From an uncultured Alphaproteobacteria bacterium (GTDB taxonomy: Bacteria > Pseudomonadota > Alphaproteobacteria > UBA8366 > GCA-2717185), in the NCBI GenBank assembly GCA_943788635.1, contig CALSRA010000013.1, forward strand, positions 144,926 to 208,925: a stretch of 64,000 nt of DNA, read 5' to 3'. Below, in pieces: positions 8,736-17,408 of the stretch. Within the stretch, counting starts at the first letter, position 1, and each line of letters begins with the position of its first letter. The notes under the pieces are model-generated. The model was not told where the DNA came from. It worked only from the letters and a program-made list of their open reading frames with translations, and did not search any database. Position numbers and translations under genes: made by a program.

Positions 8736-10043
8736 TCAGAAATCGTAACTGCGTTCGCCATGCGCGGTGATATCGAGTCCCTCGATCTCATCCTCTTCAG
8801 CAACACGCAGTCCGAAAATTGCCGATGCAATCTTGATGATGACAAAGCTGGCGACCGCCGACCAGGCAGCGACGGATACAACGCCAACCGTCTGAACCCA
8901 AAGGTGATCGCCAACGCCCATGCCCTCTGCCAGGCCAAGCCCCTGAAAACTTTCCAGCGCCAGGAACGACACCATCAGCGTGCCCAGAATGCCACCGACG
9001 CCGTGGACCGCAAAAACGTCCAGCGAATCGTCGATTTTTATCCTGTGCTTGATCCATGCGGTCATCCACTGGCAGACGATACCGGAGACAAGGCCGATGA
9101 TCAGTCCGCCCACGGGCCCCACAAAGCCGGCGGCCGGGGTGATTGTCGCCAGCCCCGCCACCATGCCGGTGACGATACCGATTACGCTGGGGCGACCAAA
9201 CTTGATCCATTCAACCGTGGCCCAGGCCAGCGACGCGGTGGCGGCGGAAATATGCGTCACCAGCATTGCCATGGCGGCGTTGCCATCAGCGGCCAGCGCA
9301 CTACCCGCATTGAAGCCAAACCAGCCGATCCACAGCATGGCCGCGCCTGTCACCGTGATACCCGGATTGTGCGGCGGCCGAACATGATCGGGGAAGCCAC
9401 GACGGCTGCCCAGCATGGAGGCGAAAACCAGCGCGGAAATACCGGCGGTTACGTGGACGACAATGCCGCCGGCGAAATCGCGCACGCCCATTTCGGCGAG
9501 CCAGCCACCGCCCCATACCCAGTGTGTGACCGGTACATAGACAACCAGCAGCCAGACAGCGCTGAAAAACAGTACGGCGGAAAACTTCACCCGTTCCGGA
9601 TAGGCGCCGACAATCAGCGCCGGCGTGATGATCGCGAAGGTCATCTGGAACATGAAGAATAGCAGTTCAGGCACCGTACCTGACAGTGAATCCGTGGTGA
9701 CACCGGCGAGGAACGCCTTGTCCAGCCCGCCGATAAAGGCATTGGCATAACCGCCGTCACTGAAGGCGAGACTGTAACCGACAGCCAGCCACAGCACCGA
9801 CACAACGCAACAGATTGCAAAACAATGCATCAACACCGACAGGACCGCGCCGGACCGGACCAACCCGGCATAGAACAGCGCCAGCCCCGGCAGCGTCATG
9901 AACAGGACCAGTGCTGTCGACACCAGAATCCAGGCCGTATCGCCACTGTTCAGACCATCCGCCGCAGCAGCCAGGCCCGGCCACAATATGGCACCCAGCC
10001 CGGCTAGAACCGGAACTACGTGATTTTTCTTCCCCGTCAACAT
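8736..10043 (-). CDS. amtB: Ammonium transporter
   Basis: About 435 aa with eleven predicted membrane helices after a signal peptide (GKKNHVVPVLAGLG, cleavage near LAAAAD). It conducts ammonium across the inner membrane and is blocked by GlnK. The twin-His pore residues are visible as VPVTHWVWGGGWLAEMG and DVFAVHGVGGILGTLM. AGLVRSGAVLSV and FGFNAGSALAADGNA are family signatures. I prefer ATG 10043 because it places the signal peptide at the N-terminus; the frame stays open to 10136 but the extra 31 residues look unlike coding. No clear sigma-54 site was found in the 100 bp upstream. Confidence 0.93.
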   Translation of the reverse strand: MLTGKKNHVVPVLAGLGAILWPGLAAAADGLNSGDTAWILVSTALVLFMTLPGLALFYAGLVRSGAVLSVLMHCFAICCVVSVLWLAVGYSLAFSDGGYANAFIGGLDKAFLAGVTTDSLSGTVPELLFFMFQMTFAIITPALIVGAYPERVKFSAVLFFSAVWLLVVYVPVTHWVWGGGWLAEMGVRDFAGGIVVHVTAGISALVFASMLGSRRGFPDHVRPPHNPGITVTGAAMLWIGWFGFNAGSALAADGNAAMAMLVTHISAATASLAWATVEWIKFGRPSVIGIVTGMVAGLATITPAAGFVGPVGGLIIGLVSGIVCQWMTAWIKHRIKIDDSLDVFAVHGVGGILGTLMVSFLALESFQGLGLAEGMGVGDHLWVQTVGVVSVAAWSAVASFVIIKIASAIFGLRVAEEDEIEGLDITAHGERSYDF

Positions 10044-10236
10044 CCCTAGAAAACCCCCGCTCTGCATTGCGTGCGTAAATTGGCCAATAACCGGCCCTGT
10101 TTCTGAATTCGGCCCGTCGATTGCGCATTTTATCATCGTACCGCAATCTATTTCAGCATTCCAATGCCTGAATTGGCGGCAGCGGCAGCCGGATTAATAT
10201 GTTGCGCCGTGGAACAGTGCGGTCGAAGGTGCCGCC

Positions 10237-10965
10237 ATGACGGAAAAGACAGAAACCGGACGCCGCCAATCCCCGGCGGACATTGGTGGCCGCAGCCTTC
10301 TGATTACGCTGGCGCTGAGCCTGGGCATCGTGGCGGGACTGTTCGGGATCGTCGTCACCTTCGGACGGCAGCTTACGCCCGCCCTGGTGTCGCCGCCGAT
10401 GCTCGACCTCGGCTTCGGCCTCACCGCCTATGCCGCGATCTTCCTGGCGCTGTGGGTCACCGTCGCCGGCACCGGCGGCAGCTTGCGCGATATCGGCTTC
10501 CGGCATTGCGACCGCTCCCTGTATATCACCGGGATTTTCCTGGCGCTGCTTTGGATTGGCGTGACCAGCGTCATATATTCCGCCGTCGGGCAATGGGCGC
10601 TTGCCATCGCCGCCGGGCGCACGCTGGTTGCGCCCTTCCTGGCCAACGAAAATGCGTTTCTCCTGCTGCTGGTCATGGCCGGCCCGGTCGCAGCTCTGGT
10701 CGAGGAAGCCCTGTTCCGCGGCATGATCTATGGCTGGCTGCGCAAACGGCTCGGCATCGCCCTTTCCGCCCTGATCAGCGGCATCGTGTTCACCGCCGCG
10801 CATTTCTATGTCTATACGGCAGGACCGGCCTTTGTCGCCGAGATGCTGATGTTGTCGATCCTGCTGGCGCTGCTGTTCGAAGTCAGCCGCTCGCTCTGGC
10901 CCGGCATCCTGTGCCACGCCGCCAATAACCTCGTCCTGCTATCGATATACGTGTCCAGCACCTGA
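10237..10965 (+). CDS. CPBP family intramembrane glutamic endopeptidase
   Basis: 242 aa, polytopic, with about seven hydrophobic helices. The Abi/CPBP motifs are intact: EEALFRG at residues 156-162 (catalytic Glu pair and Arg), FTAAHFY with His189, and CHAANN with His227 and Asn230. Family members are Rce1-like membrane proteases, some linked to bacteriocin self-immunity. No bacteriocin gene is nearby, so a housekeeping role is more likely. It diverges from amtB across about 190 bp. Confidence 0.88.
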   Translation: MTEKTETGRRQSPADIGGRSLLITLALSLGIVAGLFGIVVTFGRQLTPALVSPPMLDLGFGLTAYAAIFLALWVTVAGTGGSLRDIGFRHCDRSLYITGIFLALLWIGVTSVIYSAVGQWALAIAAGRTLVAPFLANENAFLLLLVMAGPVAALVEEALFRGMIYGWLRKRLGIALSALISGIVFTAAHFYVYTAGPAFVAEMLMLSILLALLFEVSRSLWPGILCHAANNLVLLSIYVSST

Positions 10966-11091
10966 CCTGCGCCACGCGGCCACATCGCTGTTTTGGGGAT
11001 GCCTGTGATTGCCGGGCAATGCCTGCGAAGGATTGCAAAATTGCGCGAAAAATCGTAAATTCTTCGTCTTTAACGGGTGGACCGTTACGTC

Positions 11092-11883
11092 ATGGCATAC
11101 GAAATCGTAATTTCCAGACGCAGGAGCGCCTTACCGCCATTCGGGTCCGTCGCCTGTGCCGCATTCGGGTATTGGCTGATCTGGATCAGCTTCGCAGTCG
11201 CCACAGCGTCGATAATCACAGCCATTGTCGGAGCCGCCTGCCTTTGCATCGGGGTCGCCACGGGCATTGCCGCTCTGATACCGCTTTTTCGGTCAGGGCC
11301 GGTGCTGACCGTTGATGATCACGGTGTATTTGACGCCCGCCGCATGACCAAACCCATCCCGTGGCACGACATTATCGACATCAACACTGCCATCCAGAGC
11401 GCCACGCCGTTCTTCACACCAACCTACGCAATCCTGACCGTCCGGACCCCGAAACAATATGCGAATGTCATCGGGCTTTGGAATCTGGGCAAGGACCGAT
11501 CATCCGATCTTGGCGAATTTTCCATCAGTTTTCGGGAATTGGATACGACGCTGGAAAAATTTCTGACAGTTGCCGCAGATACGCAAAATGAGATCGCCGT
11601 AAATGCGCTGCGGAAACTGGAATCTGACAGGAAAGATCAGGCCAGCCGCCAACCAAAGCATCAGAAGTCTTTGCCGAAGCTTCGATCCGGCGACCTTGTC
11701 TTCGTCGCAGTAATCGGCTTTCCGCTGACCCTGCTTTTAATGTTTTGGATTACAAGCCAGGCCGGCATCGTATCGGTCCAGGATACTGGACCGACGGGTA
11801 TGCTGCTATTTGCCATCAGTATCGGCGGCCCGCTGCTCATGGGCTATGGCGCACTCAGCCTTTGGCGTCGCTTCCGTCCGTAA
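11092..11883 (+). CDS. Membrane protein with PH-like segment, STM3941-like
   Basis: About 263 aa. Two N-terminal helices (about residues 20-65) and two C-terminal helices (about 205-260) flank a soluble stretch. That stretch includes VLTVDDHGVFD and PIPWHDIIDIN, an arrangement seen in STM3941 and similar bacterial PH-like membrane proteins. ATG 11092 was chosen over GTG 11077 because it gives the MAYEIVISRR start behind GGGTGG. Function unknown. It is followed by a convergent ABC1 kinase gene. Confidence 0.65.
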   Translation: MAYEIVISRRRSALPPFGSVACAAFGYWLIWISFAVATASIITAIVGAACLCIGVATGIAALIPLFRSGPVLTVDDHGVFDARRMTKPIPWHDIIDINTAIQSATPFFTPTYAILTVRTPKQYANVIGLWNLGKDRSSDLGEFSISFRELDTTLEKFLTVAADTQNEIAVNALRKLESDRKDQASRQPKHQKSLPKLRSGDLVFVAVIGFPLTLLLMFWITSQAGIVSVQDTGPTGMLLFAISIGGPLLMGYGALSLWRRFRP

Positions 11884-11909
11884 CCACGATCAATTCGATT
11901 ACCGTGTGA

Positions 11910-13256
11910 CTACGCCGCTTCCGGCACCCCCGCCGTTTCCAGCGCGTTGTGCTGCCGCTCGGCCAGTGTCTTCTGGTCGAAATCACCGATCAGGTCGTGG
12001 AACATGCGGTGCCAGTTGACCTCCGCCCTAAGGTGCATGAACACCGAACCAAGGCCGATGGCGGCGCGGTCCATCAGCACGAACTCGCGCGGCGGGGTGA
12101 CACCACCCAGACGGCGCAGTTCCTGATGCACCTTGTTGGCGATGCGGGCACCGTACATGCCGCTTTCCGATTCCTGGATCTTCTGCACCTTGTCTTCCAT
12201 CAGCGGCGCATAGACGAAATTCGCCCAGATGTTCAGCACGTCGATGGTTTCCTTGTTCAACCCGCTGAAGCCCCAGGTTTCATAGGCGTGCAGCGCCAGT
12301 TCCGGGTCGTCGTTGCATAATCCGTTATACAGGTCGATCACCCCGGTCACGAAGCTGGGCGGGAACACCCGGATGCAGCCGAAGTCCAGCAGGTTTACCG
12401 TATGGTCCGGCCGGACGCTGTAATTGCCCAGATGCGGATCGCCGTGAATGACGCCATAGCCGTAGAACGGCACATACCAGGCGCGGAACATGTTCTGCGC
12501 GATGGCGTTGCGCTCTTCCAGTTCGCCCTCGCGGAAATCCATCAGCGGCTGGCCGTCCATCCAGGTCATCGTCAGCAGCCGTTCGCTGGACAGTTCGGCA
12601 ACCGCTTCCGGCACGTGCACGCCGTCTTCCCCGGCGAGCATGTTGCCATAGAGCGCCATATGCGCGGCTTCGCGGGTGTAATCCAGTTCCTCGCGCAGCC
12701 GGGCCGACAGTTCGGCATGAATCTGCTTGGTGGAGATCGCCTTGTCGTAACTTTCGAAGATGGTGAATGCCAGGCGCAACTGTTTCAGGTCCGCTTCCAC
12801 AGCAGAGGCCATATCCGGGTATTGCAGCTTGCAGGCCAGCGCCCGCCCGTCCGGCCCGGTGGCGCGATGCACCTGTCCCAGCGACGCGGCATGGGCGGCT
12901 TCGCGCTCGAAATCCTTGAACTTGCTGCGCCAGTCGGGGCCAAGCTCGCTCGCCATGCGGCGGCGGACGAAGGGCCAGCCCATCGACGGCGCATTGGTCT
13001 GCAACTGCTGCAGTTCCTCGACATATTCCGGCGGCAGCGCATCGGGGATGGTCGCCATGATCTGGGCCACCTTCATCAACGGGCCCTTCAGCCCGCCCAG
13101 CGCCGCTTTCAGGTCGCCCGCATGTTTTCCCTTGTCGAGATCAAGGCCGAGGTATTTCGAACCGGCAAACCTTACCGCCAGCCCGCCAACCGCGCTGCCG
13201 ACCCGGGCATAGCGTCGCGCCCGGCCGGTAATACTGCTGTTTTCATTCGATGCCAT
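11910..13256 (-). CDS. ABC1/UbiB-family atypical protein kinase
   Basis: 448 aa. The motifs of the AarF/UbiB/COQ8 family occur in order: MKVAQIMAT (the KxGQ signature, here K-V-A-Q), AAHAASLGQVHRA (Ala-rich loop), ACKLQYPDM (Lys), VIHGDPHLGNYSV (catalytic loop) and LLDFGCIR (DFG). Members bind ATP and support ubiquinone biosynthesis or lipid homeostasis. The Gly-to-Ala change inside KxGQ recurs in one alphaproteobacterial branch and should not be read as inactivation. No ubi gene is adjacent. Confidence 0.9.
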   Translation of the reverse strand: MASNENSSITGRARRYARVGSAVGGLAVRFAGSKYLGLDLDKGKHAGDLKAALGGLKGPLMKVAQIMATIPDALPPEYVEELQQLQTNAPSMGWPFVRRRMASELGPDWRSKFKDFEREAAHAASLGQVHRATGPDGRALACKLQYPDMASAVEADLKQLRLAFTIFESYDKAISTKQIHAELSARLREELDYTREAAHMALYGNMLAGEDGVHVPEAVAELSSERLLTMTWMDGQPLMDFREGELEERNAIAQNMFRAWYVPFYGYGVIHGDPHLGNYSVRPDHTVNLLDFGCIRVFPPSFVTGVIDLYNGLCNDDPELALHAYETWGFSGLNKETIDVLNIWANFVYAPLMEDKVQKIQESESGMYGARIANKVHQELRRLGGVTPPREFVLMDRAAIGLGSVFMHLRAEVNWHRMFHDLIGDFDQKTLAERQHNALETAGVPEAA

Positions 13257-13497
13257 GTTTATTAAGTGGGGTCCCCGAAGCGTGCTGTCAAAGGCTTAGG
13301 CAAACGCTTTTTACCGTCCACAGCGTCCCACCAATATCCCCATACGGGAGCAGGCGCCGAATAGCGCCCTGCCGGTTGCACCCGAATGCATGACCCGTTA
13401 CCACTGTCGGGGAGCGCTGCCATCGCATTCCAGATGGGCCGACCAGTCAGCTGCGGCAGCGTGGTCGGGTTCCGAACTTCTCCACGGTGGAGAACCG

Positions 13498-13809
13498 ATG
13501 AAACTGACACCGATGCAGACGGTGATCGCCAAAATGGCGGTCAAGGCCGACCCGATACCCGATGACCACCCCGTTGCCGCCCAGCTTACGGAAAATTTCG
13601 GCGAACATACGTTCTATCTTGCCGAGGCCGGATTGCTGGTGTTCCACCCGACCGAAGATTCACCGGATGGGCAGCAGACCGCGCAACTGGTTTTTATTGC
13701 CGAATGGACCGACGAAGAACGCACGGAACTAAGCGCGATCGAACCGCAACCAACCGAAATCGCCATCGCCTTTGCCGGCATGGATGATGAGGACGAGGAA
13801 TTGGCCTGA
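13498..13809 (+). CDS. Hypothetical acidic protein
   Basis: 103 aa from ATG 13498, which has GGTGGAG nine bases upstream; the frame is open to 13390 but the added residues are low-complexity and Arg/Ser rich. The protein starts MKLTPMQTVIAKMAVKADPI and ends with an acidic tail, AGMDDEDEELA. No family is recognised. It lies 5 bp before the deaminase-like gene on the same strand, so the two are probably co-transcribed. Confidence 0.65.
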   Translation: MKLTPMQTVIAKMAVKADPIPDDHPVAAQLTENFGEHTFYLAEAGLLVFHPTEDSPDGQQTAQLVFIAEWTDEERTELSAIEPQPTEIAIAFAGMDDEDEELA

Positions 13810-13814
13810 CCGGC

Positions 13815-15041
13815 ATGGACCTGATCATACGCAATGCCCGCCTGCACGGTCGGGACGGACCGACCGTCGATATCGGTATTGAGAACGGGTTGATCCGTGT
13901 CATCGAGCCGGGCCTCGCCGCCGAGGGCGACGAGCTTGACGCGGGTGGACACCTGGTATCGCCGGGGCTGGTTGAATCGCATTTCCATCTCGACAAGGCG
14001 CTGATCGTCGACCGCGCGCCGCCGCCATCCGACCGGCAGACCCGCGACCACATGCAGCGCACCGCCGCGATCAAGCACACCTTCACGGTGGAAGACATAT
14101 ACGAACGGGCGCGGCGGACACTGGAAGAATGCGTACTGAACGGCGTCACGCATATGCGCACCCATGTCGAGGTCGATCCCAATATCGGCATGAAAGGGTT
14201 CGACGCCATCACGCAACTGGCGGCGGATTACCGCTGGGCTGTCGACCTTGAAATCTGCGTCTTCCTGCAGGAAGGCTGGACCGCGACCCCCGGCGCGGAA
14301 GACAACATTATCGAAGGATTACGCCGCGGCGCGCCCGTGCTCGGCGGGGCGCCACGCTATGACCCGGACCGTGCCGGGCAGATCGACCGCATTTTCGCAC
14401 TGGCGCAGGAATACGACGTGCATGTCGATATCCACCTGGATGGCGGGCACGACACCAGCGAAATCGACGTCTACAAGGTCTGTGACCATGCCGACCGGCT
14501 GGGCTGGGGCGGCCGCGTCGCCATCGGCCACGGATCGAAATACGCCTCCCTGCCGCCGGAACCGCTGCGACAACTGGGCAAGCGGCTGGGAGAGGCCGGC
14601 GTCGCCGTCGCGGTATTGCCCGCGACCGACCTGTTCAACAACGGTCGCCATATGGATCATAACGTGCTGCGCGGCGTCGCCGACGCCAATACGCTGGTGA
14701 GCCTTGGCGCAAACTGTTCGATATCAACCAACAACGTACTGAACCCGTTCACCCCCTTTGGCGACTGTTCGCTGGTCCGGATCGCCAATATGTATGCGAA
14801 CACGGTCCAGCGCGGCACCAGAGAAGACCTCACGGAAATATTCGCGATGATCAACGAGCGACCGGCGCGGATCATGCGGCGCGACGATTACGGCATCGCG
14901 CCCGGCAATCCCGCCGACCTTTTGGTCTGGAATGTCGATTCACCCGCGGACGTGATCGCATCCATTGCGCAACCGGCCGTCGGCTTCAAGCGTGGCCGGC
15001 GCACATTCCTGCGCGCAGCGCCATTCCTGCAACGCCCCTGA
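13815..15041 (+). CDS. Cytosine deaminase-like metal-dependent hydrolase (amidohydrolase superfamily)
   Basis: 408 aa. The TIM-barrel amidohydrolase pattern is clear: HFH at residues 56-58 (SHFHLDKA), VDIHLDGG, and IGHGSKYASL with the third-strand His. The C-terminal ERPARIM...YGIAPGNPADLLV is the usual closing beta-sandwich. The position of the last-strand metal Asp of E. coli CodA (CFGHDDVFDPWYPLG) reads SISTNNVLNPFTPFG here, so Asn306 replaces that Asp. The enzyme is therefore probably not a standard cytosine deaminase; an AtzC- or amidase-like reaction is possible. It is probably in an operon with the 103-aa gene upstream. Confidence 0.82.
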   Translation: MDLIIRNARLHGRDGPTVDIGIENGLIRVIEPGLAAEGDELDAGGHLVSPGLVESHFHLDKALIVDRAPPPSDRQTRDHMQRTAAIKHTFTVEDIYERARRTLEECVLNGVTHMRTHVEVDPNIGMKGFDAITQLAADYRWAVDLEICVFLQEGWTATPGAEDNIIEGLRRGAPVLGGAPRYDPDRAGQIDRIFALAQEYDVHVDIHLDGGHDTSEIDVYKVCDHADRLGWGGRVAIGHGSKYASLPPEPLRQLGKRLGEAGVAVAVLPATDLFNNGRHMDHNVLRGVADANTLVSLGANCSISTNNVLNPFTPFGDCSLVRIANMYANTVQRGTREDLTEIFAMINERPARIMRRDDYGIAPGNPADLLVWNVDSPADVIASIAQPAVGFKRGRRTFLRAAPFLQRP

Positions 15042-15163
15042 GCCTGCCGGGTAGCGCTGTACCGCCCGGTATCCGGCCCGTTGCCGCAAGTTAACAACAT
15101 TTTAAGCGAACTTCGCTTTAATAAGGTCGTGATCACCACAACGTCCCGGCTGTACCAGTACCG

Positions 15164-16467
15164 ATGAACCAGAATATCAGCACCGTAACGAGCCTGCCGG
15201 CCGGGATACAAGCGGTCAACATGCACGAACGCGGGTTCCGACAGGCAGCCGATTTCCTGCCCGCGCCCATCATATATTGCGACCGCTCCCTGGTCTTTCG
15301 CTATGCCAACCCGGAGGCCGCACGCTGGCTCGGCAAGCCGTTGGGCGATATCATCGGACATCATATGTCCAAAGTCGTTTTGCCCGGCCGCACCGAATTG
15401 TCGGCGAACCGTCACAGGGCGGTTCTGAACGGCGAAAACCTTACACTGGAAGAAACCCGCCTGTGTGCCGATGGGCAGACGCGCCACGTCCGTACCGACT
15501 ATGTCCCAGATTTCGACGAAAACAACCGGGTCATCGGTTTTTTGTCCTGCTGACGGACCTGACCGAACAGCGCAAGGCGGAAGCCAAGGCGACCCAGACC
15601 TATCAGCAACTCAAACTCCTGGTCGATGCCGTTCCGGCCATGGTCGCTTATTGTGACGACGAAAGCCGGTACGTCGTGGTCAACCAGACAATGGCCGATT
15701 GGTTCCAGGTCGAAATAGATACCCTGATCGGCAAGACACCGTGGGACCTGTATGGCGACGAAATGGCAGAACGAATGGAGCCGCGTATTGCCCAGGTGCT
15801 ATCCGGCGACAGAATTGATTTTGAAGGCACGCGTCAGTTTCCAAACGGCAGAATCCGCAATCTCAACATATCGCTCATGCCCGATATCGGCGCCGGCGGC
15901 ATTGTCTCCGGCTATTTCGTGCTGGCGACGGACATCACCGACCGGAAAATCGCGGAGGAAAAACTGGCCCTTCTCGCCTATCAGGACGCCCTGACGGGTG
16001 TGACCAACCGGCGACGGTTTGCGGAGGTCTGTGCGGATGAAATCGCCCGATCACAGCGCTACAAACATCCCCTTTCCCTCGCCATTTGCGATCTTGATCA
16101 CTTCAAATTTGTCAACGACTCCTACGGCCATGATGTCGGCGATATCGTGCTCAAGGAATTTGCCAATATCTGCCTTGAGGTCGCCCGTCACCAGATCGAC
16201 AGGGTCGCACGGCTGGGCGGTGAAGAATTCGTTCTGTTGTTGCCGGAAACGAGCATCGACGGCGCGCTCATCCTGGCGGAACGCCTGCGGCAGCAATGCC
16301 ATGAACATGTATTTGATCCGACACGAACGGCGCTGGGGGTTACGACCAGCATCGGCATCACCGAATGGCATGCTGACGAAGTCAATATGGCACCCGCGCT
16401 GAAACGCGCCGACCGCGCGCTCTACACCGCCAAGGATAAAGGCCGAAACAAGATTATTGCCGGCTGA
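15164..16467 (+). pseudogene. PAS-PAS-GGDEF protein (probable diguanylate cyclase) with one frameshift
   Basis: The frame runs from ATG 15164 to 15553 and continues in another frame to 16467. Adding one T to the T6 run at 15538-15543 joins them as NRVIGFFVLLTDLTEQRKAE, giving 434 aa. Domains in order: PAS 1 (about 30-140), PAS 2 (about 150-265) and GGDEF (about 270-434). The active-site loop is RLGGEEF and the metal/GTP motif is DALTGVTNRR. The inhibitory RxxD site is not well matched (ARHQID). No membrane helix, so it is a cytoplasmic sensor making c-di-GMP. Error in a homopolymer is the simplest explanation for the break. Confidence 0.85.
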
Positions 16468-16508
16468 ACTCGTCCGGATTTAACCTGCTGGAACCGTGGC
16501 GGCGGGGA

Positions 16509-17405
16509 TTACAGCTTCGCGACCACCTCATCACAAAACCGGTGCATGGTTTCCAGATTCTGTTCGCGCGTCGATGACCGGAAATTGACGGCCATTTCCT
16601 GCAATCCCGCAGCCTCATAGGCGCGGATGATCGCGATCATGTCGTCTGCGGAGCCCTGAAGGGTGGTGCGCTCCCCGACCGGCTTGTCCGACGCCGGCGC
16701 ATCGAACCGGGCCTGGATGCTGATCGAATAGCGCAATGATGCGGAATCGCGCCCGGCTTCCGCCATCATCCCTTCAAGACGTTTGCGCCCTTCAGCGAAT
16801 TTTGCCGGCGGCTGGCGCAGCGTATGCCAGCCATCACCGAAGCGAACCGTCCGGCGGAAGGCAGGTCCACTGCTGCCCCCGATCAGGATCGGGGGATAGG
16901 GTTTCTGCAACGGCTTCGGTGAAAATTTCAGGCCGCTGTAATTGTAAAACTCACCGGCGAATTCCGGCATGTTCTGCGTCCACAATGCCTGCATCGCGCC
17001 CAGCACCTCATCCGCCCGCCGGCCGCGCGATTTGAAGTCGACACCCAGATTGTTGAACTCGTCTTCGGTCGTTGCGACACCGACGCCAAGTACAACGCGG
17101 CCATGCGACAGATGATCCAGCGTCGCCACCATCTTGCCGAGCCGCGCCGGATCGTGCCACGGCAGCACCAGCACCGACGTGCCCAGCCGGACATTCTTCG
17201 TCGCCATCGCCACCGCGGTCAGGACCGTCATCGCATCGTGATACGGCCGATCGCCCAATCGTTCCAGAACGTAGCTGGAATGGAACAAGTGTTCCGCGAC
17301 CCAGACGCTGGAAAAGCCGGCCTTTTCGGCTTCCACCGCAAGGTCGACGAGGTCACAGGGGTCTTCGACCCCCTGATTGTTGGGAATACTGTAGCCAAAT
17401 TGCAT
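16509..17405 (-). CDS. LLM class (luciferase-like) flavin or F420-dependent oxidoreductase
   Basis: 298 aa, a single TIM-barrel luciferase-like domain. Family features include MQFGYSIPNNQG, AGFSSVWVAEHLF, KNVRLGTSVLVLPWHDP, LDHLSHGRVVLGVGVA and PPILIGGSSGPAFRR. It resembles the TIGR03619-type F420-linked group, but cofactor choice (FMN or F420) cannot be settled from sequence. It starts 3 bp downstream of the metZ stop in the same direction, so it may be read from the metZ transcript. Confidence 0.85.
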   Translation of the reverse strand: MQFGYSIPNNQGVEDPCDLVDLAVEAEKAGFSSVWVAEHLFHSSYVLERLGDRPYHDAMTVLTAVAMATKNVRLGTSVLVLPWHDPARLGKMVATLDHLSHGRVVLGVGVATTEDEFNNLGVDFKSRGRRADEVLGAMQALWTQNMPEFAGEFYNYSGLKFSPKPLQKPYPPILIGGSSGPAFRRTVRFGDGWHTLRQPPAKFAEGRKRLEGMMAEAGRDSASLRYSISIQARFDAPASDKPVGERTTLQGSADDMIAIIRAYEAAGLQEMAVNFRSSTREQNLETMHRFCDEVVAKL

Positions 17406-17408
17406 ATG

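Noticed and set aside
10044..10236. Sigma-54 promoter in front of amtB
   Set aside because: The best candidate, GG-N9-GC around GGCATTGGAATGC, has the wrong spacing (GG-N10-GC is required).
10153..10917. Long reverse frame opposite the CPBP protease
   Set aside because: Low-complexity Gln/Arg/Asp-rich translation typical of antisense frames; the CPBP motifs are on the forward strand.
11910..13256. Inactive ABC1 kinase because KxGQ reads KVAQ
   Set aside because: The remaining catalytic residues (Lys, HGDxHxxN, DFG) are intact and the Ala variant is common in a branch of the family.
15104..15118. Hairpin AAGCGA-ACT-TCGCTT after the deaminase-like gene as a terminator
   Set aside because: Stem is only 6 bp and is followed by TTAATAAGG, not a run of T.
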